Shown here piece after piece: positions 51,601-62,089 of a stretch of DNA of 64,000 nt. The translations under genes were made by a program, and so were the position numbers. Position 1 is the first letter of the stretch; each line of letters starts with the position of its first letter. The notes under the pieces are model-generated. The model was not told the DNA's origin and ran no database searches. It worked only from the letters and a program-made list of their open reading frames with translations. This stretch comes from Druceiella hillmani (lineage: Eukaryota > Arthropoda > Insecta > Lepidoptera > Hepialidae), in the NCBI GenBank assembly GCA_039881145.1, contig JAYKKI010000090.1, forward strand, positions 5,739,501-5,803,500, in the 5' to 3' direction.

Positions 51601-52435
51601 ACACCTCAAAGACTTTAATCGTCCAATCTTTTTCTCCACGATTCCGAGAAAAATCTTATAATTACTTCGAAAAATCTTATAATTAATTGAGAAATTTGTA
51701 CTTTTGAGTACAAAAAACGATCATTTAAACTACTTAGAATTTTTACGAACCTCTCTATATATGAACAGATATTAACTCAAAAATATGTACCATAGAATAT
51801 AATCCCGTCTCGTTAAGTATAAGTCTCATCTCCACTAATAAGGAAAATAAAACCTGAAGAAGCGGCTGCATCCTCTCTTTTATGTTCCAGATGTCGCTAC
51901 ATACCGATTTTTTTTTCAATAAAACAAACAGCTTTTAGGCTAAATAATTTTCTTTTCTCGACGCAAAGAATTCTTTATTTTTTTTATCAAACTTTAGTGT
52001 TAATTCCATAATATAAGACATTTGTTTCAAGTACAATTAATTATTTCATCTGAGATTATTGATAGTACTGAAAGAAATGACAAGGAAATTATAAACTTTA
52101 AGCAGTTTCGAATCAATAAGAGCTTGTATAAATCTTGCCACTCCCCGCGATCCAGACAGATTGCTTAGAACTAACATTCAATGTTTCAAAAGGTCATGAA
52201 CGGAATTTCAGGTATAAACAAATATTTATATTCTTCAGAAATACTTGGTAATTGTCGTTACTAATTTTATCTTAATACATGGTCACAACAATAATAAGAT
52301 ATATTAATAGATACATCATGCCTGGTACTCGTCTTACAATATAATAGAGAAATAACTGTTTTATTCATATCGTAATACATCATAATTCCTGTTTAGAAAT
52401 ACACATGTCTAAAAATCTTATTCATAGAAAATTTC
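51601..52435. other. No gene seen
   Basis: AT-rich. The more upstream part of the LINE relic might extend here but cannot be traced by eye. Confidence 0.4.
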
Positions 52436-52626
52436 CTATATTCAGGTGGGATATTAGCAAAGATGATGAAGATATCTTTGCTAATATCCCACCTGAAGAT
52501 GTTGTAATACAACGAAACCTAGGTCGTGGTAAAGAAATTAAAGAAAGTAGAAATAATACTACATCACGTAGTTTCATTTAATTGTGAATAATGAATTTCT
52601 ATAAAATTAACGCCAAATATATTCAA
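52436..52626 (+). mobile_element. Hammerhead-bearing repeat (family HH), copy C with inverted stub
   Basis: The plus-strand copy 52473-52626 runs from CTTTGCTAATATCCCAC to the family end GCCAAATATATTCAA. Just upstream, 52441-52465 is the inverted start of a second copy (CAGGTGGGATATTAGCAAAG), so the two were head-to-head with a 7-9 bp spacer. The second hairpin ACTACATCACGTAGT follows the ribozyme-like block. Confidence 0.88.
52489..52529 (+). ncRNA. Hammerhead-like ribozyme motif, core intact
   Basis: CCAC 52489-52492; CTGAAGA 52493-52499; unpaired U 52500; stem II GTTGT/ACAAC with AAT loop 52501-52513; GAAA 52514-52517; palindromic ACCTAGGT 52517-52524; C 52525; GTGG 52526-52529. Outside stem I, CTTT (52475-52480 region) can pair with AAAG after GTGG across an internal loop. 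Predicted cleavage is 3' of 52525. Confidence 0.55.
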
Positions 52627-53157
52627 TATTTGTCATTTTGCTAATGGCGAGTAAATAAAATACTTCACATAACTATGAGATCCTGTGAAGAAAAATTTTA
52701 ATTTTCTAATTGCCCTGTATTCAAAATTTATTTATCCTAAAAATGGAATATAACAGTAGAGAAAATTACCAGTGTAAGTGGCAAACCACCAATGTTCGAA
52801 TGAGAAAATACCAATAATTCTACAAAAGTATCCTGTTATTTTAAGATTATTTTCTTATTTCTTATACTCGTTCTGTGGATACAATAATAATTGTACAAAG
52901 TCATATCTCACAATAAACATAATACATTGCATCACCCTACAAGCGTTATCTCCACGCTTGATTCCTTTGGTTACTTCCCGATTGGCGCGATGTTATAACA
53001 ATACATTTTTTTTTGTATTAGAATGGTTTTCCCTCTTTTTAAATAATATTTTTTAGAAATAGAAAAATGGATATAACAAGACTTCTGGGTATGATTATAC
53101 CAAAAAAAAGTATGAACTATGATATAAATACAAAGGTATTTACAATTATCTCAATTA
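52627..53157. other. No gene seen
   Basis: AT-rich spacer between two same-orientation HH copies. The frame at 52778-53056 has no recognisable domain. If the two copies were the ends of one element, this would be its interior, but nothing in it supports that. Confidence 0.4.
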
Positions 53158-53316
53158 GCAAAGATCTTTGCTAATATCCCACCTGAAGATGTTGTAATAC
53201 AACGAAACCTAGGTCGTGGTAAAGAAATTAAAGAAAGTAGAAATAATACTACATCACGTAGTTTCATTTAATTGTGAAGAATGATTTTCTACAAAATTAA
53301 CGCCAAATATATTCAA
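53158..53316 (+). mobile_element. Hammerhead-bearing repeat (family HH), copy D
   Basis: This plus-strand copy starts TTAGCAAAGATCTTTGCTAA, a palindromic junction implying a lost head-to-head partner, and ends CCAAATATATTCAA. It is nearly identical to copy C, 0.69 kb upstream and in the same orientation. Confidence 0.88.
53179..53219 (+). ncRNA. Hammerhead-like ribozyme motif, core intact
   Basis: Same as at 52489-52529: CTGAAGA 53183-53189, extra U 53190, stem II 53191-53203, GAAA 53204-53207, C 53215 before GTGG 53216-53219. Confidence 0.55.
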
Positions 53317-53524
53317 CAAAGATATTTTTAAAAATAAATACTTGTTACAAGTTTATGTTCGGTAACTAGCACATTTTTGATAAAACGTCTTCTAAACTAG
53401 ATCTGAGTACGCATACGTAAATTTCATCAAATATTGCTTTTTTTCGTAAGGATTAGTGGCTGGGATAAAACTTTGTTAGTTTTTAACTTTGATATGCCTT
53501 TTCATCCATTAAACTAAATTGCAT

Positions 53525-54070
53525 TATATCTTCTTCTTCTTCCACCCCCCATTTCACAAATCTTTTGGAATCGGCCTTGATGTTTTAATGTGCCTATCCG
53601 GGTGTAGTCCCATCATTTCTATTGTTTCCATCCAGGTGGTTGGTATCCTGCCTCGATCTCTTTTAGGTTGTTACAGATCTCGTCTTGTTATCTTTTTCGC
53701 GGTGCACAACGTATCCGTACCAAAGCAGGCAATTTTCGGCAATTTTGTCTGGAATTTTTGGCACTCCAAAAATTACACGGATATGTTTATTTCTAATTTT
53801 ATCTTCCATGGTTACTCTTTTGGTCTATCTGAACATCCTTAACTCAGTTACTTGGAGTTTCTGCTCATGAGATTTTCTCAAGGGCCAACATTCAGATTTG
53901 TAGAGTAGAGATGGCCTTACTCTTTTATATATATTGCCTTTGATCCCTATAGACATTATTGCAATGCATATAGCATCTGTTAGAGATCTCCACTTCAACC
54001 AGCCGATATTTATCCGATTTTCAATGTCATTATCGACAAATGCATCTGTTGTTATTATTGAGACTAGGTA
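53525..54070 (-). pseudogene. RTE-like LINE reverse transcriptase, C-terminal relic
   Basis: The minus strand is continuously open from 54070 to about 53830 and reads YLVSIITTDAFVDNDIENRI, then GWLKWRSL, VRPSLLYKSECWPLRKSHEQ and LQVTELRMFR. These match the RTE/BovB order YLGS-(D/E)-GWLKWR-LYGSECW-Q-L-TE-RML. A TAG replaces the usual Trp/Met after MFR. The frame then continues with KIRNKHIRVIFGVPKIPDKI, ENCLLWYGYVVHRE, and after a frameshift TTWMETIEMMGL. Several stops occur. The Glu-rich end (EEEEDI) is followed by AT-rich DNA. No YADD motif is present in this piece. Confidence 0.88.
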
Positions 54071-56471
54071 TTAACAATTGTTGGCTGAATTACACATGGT
54101 ACCTGTGTAGCGCCAGCAAAATATCATTCTATATATCTACCAATATACTAAAGTGTCTCAAAGTAATATTTTTAGTTTCATGCATTCTTTCTCGTTACTA
54201 AAATTTGTTACAGAAATTTATAAAAAGTATTTATTTTTAAAAATACTTTTGTATTTGTATTACAAAATATCATTGTTTCATACTATTGTTGGTTATACCC
54301 AGAAGTTTTGCTATATCCATTTTTCCTATTATATTCCTAACATATTACATCTAAAACTCGTATATCAACTTGCGTCAGAATAGCACAATCTCGCTTCATA
54401 ACTCGAGGTGTACAGTTTCTATTAATACGATAATACTATCACACAAAATGAATTACTTATGCCGTCACAATCGAGTTTACGATAACGAATAGGTCAAAAG
54501 TTTTGTTTAAATAAACTCCAAATGACACTGTTATCAATGCAAATAATAAAACTTTCGATGCGCGATCTGAAACTGTCCCACTGTAAGGTGTTTTACATTA
54601 CAGTTGGACTTTTAATCATTATTACGTCTTGTCAGCATCTCATTCGTGCATTGTGCCAGTGATCTATCCAGTTTTATCATGTTTTAAAGGTCGATGGTTA
54701 TCTCCTATTGTGTTTAATGTGAAATAACAAAATCATATTACTGCACAGTTCGGCAATAAACAAATGTTACAATTAATTTATGTCAATAATTTTACGTGAA
54801 TATCGGTTTGAACTTATGTAAATAACAATCTTCCTTAAAACAAATTTCACCTGGAAATGCAAGTTTACTAATTCAATTTAAATTATATGGTGGTTTACAT
54901 TCATTAATTAAACCTTTATTGATATGTATTTCTCAAATCTCTTTTTAACAATAATTCAAAGAACAATTTTAAAAATGCAAGGTGTATTGTGAATTACAAA
55001 AATATTTTAAAATAAAATGTCAATAGGTGTGTGAAATGTTAGTTGTTAAATTACGTTAGTTGTTAAAATAGGCAGATGAAAATGTTTAATACTCACGAAT
55101 TTATACATAAATTACTCCTCTAACTTGCATTTTAATTAATAATCAATTAATTTGTACCGTAAAAAACTTTGCTATTTATTAACTTAAAGCAGAAATTAAA
55201 GCTAGTATTATTTATCCGTTTCAGTGCTTTAATTTTGTCTCTTTGCTTGCGACAATCATTATACCAGAATGCTAAGTAAATTCAGCATTCGTTATTTCTA
55301 TTTCTTTATTTCTCTGTTCATTATAAATTGTTCATTTATAAAAGAAATTAATTACTTCTAAGGACCGAGTTTTTTCTATATAATAATTGTTTGAGAAATA
55401 TTTGTGTAAATACAAATCAGTAAATTATCTTATCAATTACTACTTTTATTTGGCTTTCGAATTAACACCAGAAATGGATAATATTTTCCATATTTTTACT
55501 AATGTTACAATGTAGAAATAACTTGTTTTGTTAATACCTGGACAAGCAGGTATTTTTATTAGTGTTTTTCCGGAAATACCTCTCGACTCATGTGACCATC
55601 GAATTTTCACCAAATAAATTATAAATCTAGCAGAACTTTCATTCGAGCGGTTAATTTTTGTTACACTTCTTCACGTATAACTTTTCAACATATGTATCGG
55701 TTTCAATGCAAACTTATATATTCAGTAGACGACACTAATGTGGTGATTTCGTCACCGTATCATTAAGGTAGATTCAGATATAAAGATACTTTTAATGCCC
55801 GTCCAAAGATTATTTAGTGCATTTATTATGTTCTTATATTGTTTTGATGTCCCACAAACAAAGAATTTTTCAATACAAAAATTCAATACATTTGAACCTT
55901 GAAGTTTGTTTTATTTATTTATTTCATTATTACTTTATAGTACAGAGCTTTTAATTATAAAAGTGAAGTGTTTTCATTTGGATAACTTCTTCACATAATT
56001 GTAGACACTATATTGGCCTCGATTAAACTCAAATGCAGCCTTTTTTCTGCGAGCCTATTTTCTCGCTAAAACCCTTCCCTGTAGCTGTACGTGAGTGTAT
56101 ACTTAAATTTAAAAAAATTAAACATACGTACTTATGCTCGTCTGTTTATTTTTTTTTATTTTTATCACAAAACATAAATAATTTATACCTATTCATCTCT
56201 TCAAAGTTTTTTTTTTCTTTCATAAGGACTACAAAACTGTTTTCATAAGCTTCAAACTGCTGTCGATGGATACTTCACAGTCGCATTGTACTTATTAAAT
56301 TTGTTGACTTTTCGAATAAATTTCCAATCTTTTCTGCGCACTACTAAACCCTGGAATATACTAGATTTCCATATGTTTCTACTAGGCTTTCTGTCCTGTG
56401 GATCTCGAATATCAAAGTCCAGGGAATTATTTAAATTTTTGACTCTCAAATCCATTACTAATTTAGACTTC
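54071..56471. other. No gene seen (between two RTE fragments)
   Basis: AT-rich. If the fragments at 53.5 and 57.2-58.1 kb belong to one minus-strand element, the reverse-transcriptase core should lie here, but no catalytic motif can be recognised. A 73-codon minus frame at 56252-56473 (KDWKFIRKVNKFNKY) is unassigned. Confidence 0.4.
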
Positions 56472-56706
56472 ACAATTAAATGAAACTACGTGATGTAGTA
56501 TTATTACTATTTTCTTTAAGTTCTTTACCACGACCTAGGTTTCGTTGTATTACAACATCTTCAGGTGGGCTATTAGCAAAAATCTTTAGAAAGAAATCTA
56601 GGTCGTGGTAAAAAACTTAAAGAAAGTAGAAATAATACTACATCACGTAGTTTCATTTAATTGTGAATAATGAATTTCTACAAAATTAACGCCAAATATA
56701 TTCAAT
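56472..56706. mobile_element. Head-to-head pair of hammerhead-bearing repeats (family HH), locus E
   Basis: The minus copy 56472-56586 starts at the Family 3' side with CACAATTAAATGAAACTACG and includes an intact ribozyme-like block. The plus copy 56587-56706 has lost the stem-II region (AATCTAGGTCGTGG remains) but keeps the 3' half to GCCAAATATATTCAA. The pair is nested between the two RTE fragments. Confidence 0.88.
56528..56568 (-). ncRNA. Hammerhead-like ribozyme motif, core intact
   Basis: On the minus strand: CCAC from 56568 down to 56565, CTGAAGA 56564-56558, extra U 56557, stem II 56556-56544, GAAA 56543-56540, ACCTAGGT 56540-56533, C 56532, GTGG 56531-56528. Predicted cleavage is 3' of 56532 on the minus strand. 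Confidence 0.55.
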
Positions 56707-57229
56707 AATTTTGACTTTTTAAGGTATAATATCTATAATGACTACTCTATGAAAATGCTATCGTTATATTTTTACGATTGTAAAAATCTTTTCAATTACC
56801 AATTTTTTTGTTAATGACTAATTAAAGTCTCGAATCCCGCTTGCTTTACTTCTCGGATGTCTCGAGTGAGGAGATCTTGGAAAATCCGAAAATTGGGAAA
56901 CTCAATTTTGATCGCAAACGCAAACATAATGTTTCCTTACTTTGCTAATATATTTGTGAATCATAGGATTGTAATGTAAGAGATAGAGAAAGAAACGAAG
57001 TACATACTAGACTATAACATTCATATACTCAGGATATGAGTATAACTGCACCACATATGATATAACTGTACCACATACAATATCACATATAATAAAGTTT
57101 ACTGATATACCAAAATCGATAACACAAAATCAGAACTAATTGCTAATTGGGTGGGATTTAAAAGTTGGCACAAGTTCTATTTCCGGCACTCAGTAATATA
57201 TGTGAGCAACTGATTATCATTGTTCGTCA
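56707..57229. other. No clear gene; weak RTE linker traces
   Basis: AT-rich. On the minus strand NDNQLLT near 57215 fits the DG.LLT region that follows the RTE linker, but nothing further can be traced. Confidence 0.35.
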
Positions 57230-58122
57230 GGAATCTAATTACTCCTTTTGCATGCTCTTTAAGAAACGGTAGAACAATATCTGATTATTTACAAAATATA
57301 CTTCCAGCTTTCAACGGAAGTCCTCCCACAATTTGGCATTTTCTTTGTTGACAACCTCTTTCACTTGAACTTGCTAAAATCGTAGCTATCATAGTTTGTC
57401 TCATTATACGTACTTCGTGAAGAGCTACTTTTTATATCTACTGGTACCCGCACTTACTTCGTTCATGCCGTTCATTTTAAACTGCTGCTTAGTGCATGAT
57501 GGATTTAAAACAATTCCAGCAGTCTTCCTTATACTCTGCATTGAAATTTTCGTCGGAGATATCTTAATCAATTCTCTCTTGGAACTAATATCTTATTTCT
57601 TTGGCTAGGATTTATAAGATCTAATATTAAGTTCTTGAGGTTATCTGGTTTCGTTGTGTTTGTTCCAGCCCCTCTTTTTCCTGATTGAAATTCAATGGTC
57701 ACTTTCTAACTCCCTAAGTTGTTTACCTTTCTCCATTGTTGTTTATCGTGTCCTCTCCATGGCATCTAATAACTCATTCCAAATTATTCTCAAGTCGACC
57801 ATTTAAGCCACCAAGGACGACGACCTTGCCTGAGCAATCGTTGATCGTCTTCCGCAGTAGATCTATCAAAGCGTTCTCGTTCTCAACGCTACCAATCTCG
57901 TTCGGAGCATAGATGACGATAAATGAGTTAAATATGCTCGCCTCCAAATATCAAATGTCTGAACTGTTCCAGCCTATAATATTCTCACCTGATCGCTACG
58001 CAGTATTCATAGCACTTCTATTTGAGCGTCGGCTACACTACTGAATAACATGAAATTATCTCCAAGTGTCAAGCATCCTTGTGTCTTCTTCTTAATTTCT
58101 GTAGTTATAAGAAATTGAACTT
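57230..58122 (-). pseudogene. RTE-like LINE, AP-endonuclease and linker relic
   Basis: Read on the minus strand: EVQFLITTEIKKKTQGC and LGDNFMLFSS near 58122-58040, then FNSFIVIYAPNEIGSVENEN, then KVVVLGGLNGRLENN at about 57825-57785 (normally GGDFNG or GGDLNG; here the catalytic Asp is replaced by Leu). Next comes VIRCHGEDTINNNGER. Further on, VVNKENAKLWEDF and QILFYRFLKSMQKE (57358-57240) match the linker before the reverse-transcriptase domain. Frameshifts and stops are frequent. An intact element would nick DNA and reverse-transcribe its RNA. This one cannot. Confidence 0.85.
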
Positions 58123-59919
58123 CAATTCCCTGGGTCTAGATTTGCGTTTTTTTATCAGAAATTAAATACCTAATCATTTTATTTATTTCTTTATTATTTA
58201 TATAGTGTTTTGTTATTTTTATTAATCCTAAAAAGTATTCATTACTATAATCAAAGTTTAGAAACTATAGTTCGTTATTCAGTATTATTGATTATTCTAC
58301 ATTACTAAGAGGAATTAAATTTCTTTTCTTCTCGTACACCTTGCCAATTTCAGGAAAAAGTCTTTCTCTCTGGTAAATGTTTGTTCGTCATCATTTTTCC
58401 TTATTTCAGCTATTATATCTTCAGAGCAATAACAGAAAGATGTATGAGCGCTTTAGGCTCATAGATTCTACCCTTCGAACTGAATAGCGGACTAATACGC
58501 ACTTTCTCAATATTTGTTTCCTAAAATGAGATGGTAAAATGTATTAGTATACAGGTGTTTTGTTTCTATTTCTTATCCTCATCAAATCTTAAAAAAATGT
58601 GGTTTTAAAACTTGATGTACGATTAACAGCATAGATAAGCTTTAATCCGTGAACATGATCTGATTCTTTATCCTTGTCATATCATTACTTTAGAGTATGT
58701 AGAAAAATTATGTAGAAAACGAATTTAACGAGAAAATGAAGAAAAATTTCCAATTTGCACGAATAGCGAGAAACACGTAAATTCGTAACTTTTATTATTG
58801 ATACCAAGCAGTTTTCCCGAATGTTCTGCTATTAAAGCAACGACTTCGCCAGATATTCGGCTTAAGGCCGGCCATAATATTCATTGTAACTTTGACATAC
58901 ACATGTGTATATTTGTATTCTTGTATAAATGTGGATGTGAGAGTATGAAGTACGTAACCTATATTAAAGTATTGTAACTTACACTTTGTCATTTATTTAA
59001 ACAGCTGGTTGTAGTTCCAGTTTACGCAGCTGTCTAAATTACGGTTTACACAACTGGATGCAGTCTACCACATCGGCAAATATTTCAATTGATAATATTT
59101 CGGTTAGCTATGATATATTGATGTAAAAGTAATGAATTTGTTTTATGTATTTCTGAACTCTTCCCACAGCATACAATTTTCGAGCCACTCGAGTTTCGAT
59201 AAAACACTTGAGTCAGTTCCCTAACTACTATCTTGCATGACATGCACGGCTGACGTGCATGGTCGTTTAAATGCTGATAACACGTTGACTATTTGTTCCG
59301 GGTCACTAAAAGCAACGGCGCATTCTTCAATTATCCACAAAGCGTGAAGTTATGAAATAATACCAACCAACTGCAGAAAGTAGGGTCCCTTATTTACCAA
59401 AATCTTTAGAAATCGCTAATGTCAATTACCTGAAACAATTTTAATTGAAAGTTCTATTTAAACAATTTGTTAAATTTTTACAGATGTCTTAAGTTCGTGG
59501 TTAACAAATTAGGAGGCACATTGTATATCACTATGGAGCTTATTATTTCAAAAACGGAAATCAAACATGAAAAGTGGCAAATAGAAAATTAATTTAAATT
59601 AATTTTAAAAGACTTCACTTTTTAAAGACTTCCAACGACAACCCACTCTATGGGGACCAGAGTAAAAAGTACGCTCCCAGATTACATGTAATAGAAAATT
59701 AAAATGCTTTTTTTTATGTTTTATGACTTTTTCTCAACCATCTATCTGTAAAACTTAATGTACATATGCGTAAAAGTAGAGAAACTATGAGGATGTGACA
59801 GATGGACAAACAGTGTCGACGTTTTACGGATTTCTTATATTACTACAGAACTTAAACATTACCATCAGTTTCTAGTCCCAAAACTCAATACCTTATATTA
59901 CTTAATAGAAACTTTTTTG
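58123..59919. other. No gene; degenerate repeats
   Basis: AT-rich. 59350-59400 and 59690-59860 carry decayed copies of dispersed repeats (CCAACCAACTGCAGA and GTGACAGATGGACAAACAG words). Nothing coding. Confidence 0.45.
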
Positions 59920-60170
59920 ATGCACTTTTTACCACGACCTATTATACAAAGTAAACACTGCATGTTTGAATACTTCGGAACACAGTTAAGTGAAACTACG
60001 TGATAAAACAAAGAAAATCTTTGCTAACGGCCCACCTGAAGATATTGTAATACAACAAAACCTAGGTGTGGTAAAGAACTTAAAGAAAGTAGAAATAATA
60101 ATATATCACGTAGTTTCATTTAATTGTGAATAATGAATTTCTACAAAATTAACACCAAATATATTCAATA
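59920..60170 (+). mobile_element. Hammerhead-bearing repeat (family HH), copy F, degenerate, with inverted remnants
   Basis: The plus copy 60013-60170 has CTGAAGA at 60036-60042 and ends CCAAATATATTCAATA. The core has changed (AAAA for GAAA), and the cleavage-site C is deleted so GTGTGG directly follows CCTAG. Upstream, TTTTACCACGACCT (59926) and GTGAAACTACGTGAT (59991) are pieces of an inverted partner. Confidence 0.82.
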
Positions 60171-60557
60171 CTTGGCAAATGTGATTTTCTAACATAAAAA
60201 CCGTTATTAAAATGCTCTACATGCATAAGTACAGATATTAACTAAAATCTGTTTAAAAAGCTTGCAAGATACGGGGAAAACATGATAGTACACTTAACCG
60301 CTTAATGGAAATATTTTACACTTACAATAATATGTTAAGCGAAATTTCTGACAAATTTTGTCTCTGCTACTAAGAGATTTTTGGTACATACCAATATCTA
60401 TTATCGACCAATTGCTTAACAATTTAATAAATTTTTACATTTTATTTATTAGTTACATATTTAAATTAAAAAAATATGACTATGTATATGTATTTCTTAT
60501 TTTTTTAGATCACAGTTCAAATGGGTGGAGATTCGTAGTTGACACCATTATCCTTTT
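60171..60557. other. No gene seen
   Basis: AT-rich. The plus frame 60358-60642 is a chance frame that runs into the TA tract. Confidence 0.45.

Positions 60558-60596
<39 letters not shown>
60558..60596. repeat. (TA)n microsatellite
   Basis: About 39 bp of TA dinucleotides ending in CACAC. Confidence 0.95.
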
Positions 60597-60600
<4 letters not shown>

Positions 60601-61461
60601 CAACTCATCACGCCCATGAACTCGTTCGTCCTTTCGTCGTAGCATTGTTCGTCCTTTTGCGAATGTTGAATTATTATAAACTTAAATTGGAACCCAGAAT
60701 CAAAAATTAACTGGCAATGCAAATATGCTTTCAAAATTCGCTTCAAAGAATCAAACTTTCATAAATTAAATTCATTCACGTTGTTACTGCTGCGCTCACA
60801 TACTATTCTCTTGAAATCTCGTCTTTTATCTTTTTCCTACAGATGACATATCAACTTTACTCAGTTTTATCGTGAATATTTTTATAATACTTTTTTGTTA
60901 TTGTCTTCAGTTCTTCTTATTTATAACATCGTATTCAACCCCGATGTTAAATTGTGAATAGCTTATGTTGAGACATTGGCATACCAACTCCATGAAACCA
61001 TGAAATGTAGGTAGACATTTCTTCTACAAATAATGTTGGAGACACCAGTATGACTGCTTTGGAAGTGTATTTCTTTATATAAATCGATTAAAGAAATCTA
61101 TCTTTATACGACGACGTATAGTCAATACTACAACGTATATTCAAATTATAACAAAAAGTGCGCCAAATGTTCAGTCTAATCGATCTTAGCAGCCAAATTT
61201 CGTTATTTCGTTAAAATTCAAAAATGTACTGCACAGTCATTATACAATCGTTGCACTACTTGTACTAATTATTCCTCCAGACCACAGCCAAGGTAAAAGA
61301 ACACGTTAATATTCAAAAAATAAATAAATAAATAATTGCTGATAATAGTACATTATTTCCTCATTTCGATAATGTTTATTTGATTATAAAAAAATATTCA
61401 TAAAAGTGTTATGTAATGGATATGCAACTCATTTTGTCTCATGTTTAAAACGAACTCTGAC
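60597..61461. other. No gene seen
   Basis: AT-rich stretch without recognisable features. Confidence 0.45.
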
Positions 61462-61521
61462 AACCGTTATTGTCGTACGTTAGCTAACATATACATTAGC
61501 TAACGCACGATATTAACGGTT
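61462..61521. repeat. Inverted repeat, about 26-bp arms
   Basis: The arms AACCGTTATTGTCGTACGTT (continuing AGCTAA) and its complement with a few mismatches flank CATATACA. It can form a long hairpin. Confidence 0.85.
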
Positions 61522-61845
61522 ATAGGTACACCACATGGTACTGATAGCATCTTGCACGGCCCCTGTTGGATTAAATGCAATCATCAGGACCTTGATGTGC
61601 TAGCCTGACTGGCACTTGACCTGTTCTCTTAAACACTTGGAAACATTTGTAATGGAAAAAAACATGGAAGTAACACTCTGGATGATTTTTTGAAGTAAAA
61701 CTTCTTTACGCACCCTTGACTTGGGGAGTAAGCTGGTGAATGCGTGACGAGATCGTTACGAAAAGTGTGATCGGGCGAGGCGAACCGAGGTTGAGAGGGA
61801 GATATAAGTTAGTGAAGACTGAAAGAGAGAGAGTTACGTTTCGTA
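61522..61845. other. No assigned gene; GC-richer patch
   Basis: 61530-61630 and 61730-61800 are less AT-rich than the neighbourhood, but no frame or motif could be recognised. Confidence 0.35.
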
Positions 61846-62032
61846 TATTACTGTAGGGACAAGAGAGAGAGGTGCGAGCACACATTTTCTTTCTCTCTTT
61901 CTCTCATAGCCAGTTATGTTTCGTATATCTAAGATACAGTGCAAGCCTATTGTCTATATCACACTGTAGGAGCAAGAGAGAGAAGTGCGCGCGCACATTT
62001 TCTTTCTCTCTTCCTCTCATAGCCAGTGCATG

Positions 62033-62034
<2 letters not shown>
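61846..62034. repeat. Direct duplication (about 115 bp period) with GAGA and CTCT tracts
   Basis: ACTGTAGG(GA/AG)CAAGAGAGAGA...CACATTTTCTTTCTCTCTT and CTCTCATAGCCAGT occur at about 61849 and 61964. Within each copy the GAGAGA and TCTCTC runs can pair with each other. Confidence 0.85.

Positions 62035-62087
<53 letters not shown>
62035..62087. repeat. (TA)n microsatellite
   Basis: About 53 bp of TA dinucleotides following the second GAGA/CTCT unit. Confidence 0.96.
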
Positions 62088-62089
<2 letters not shown>

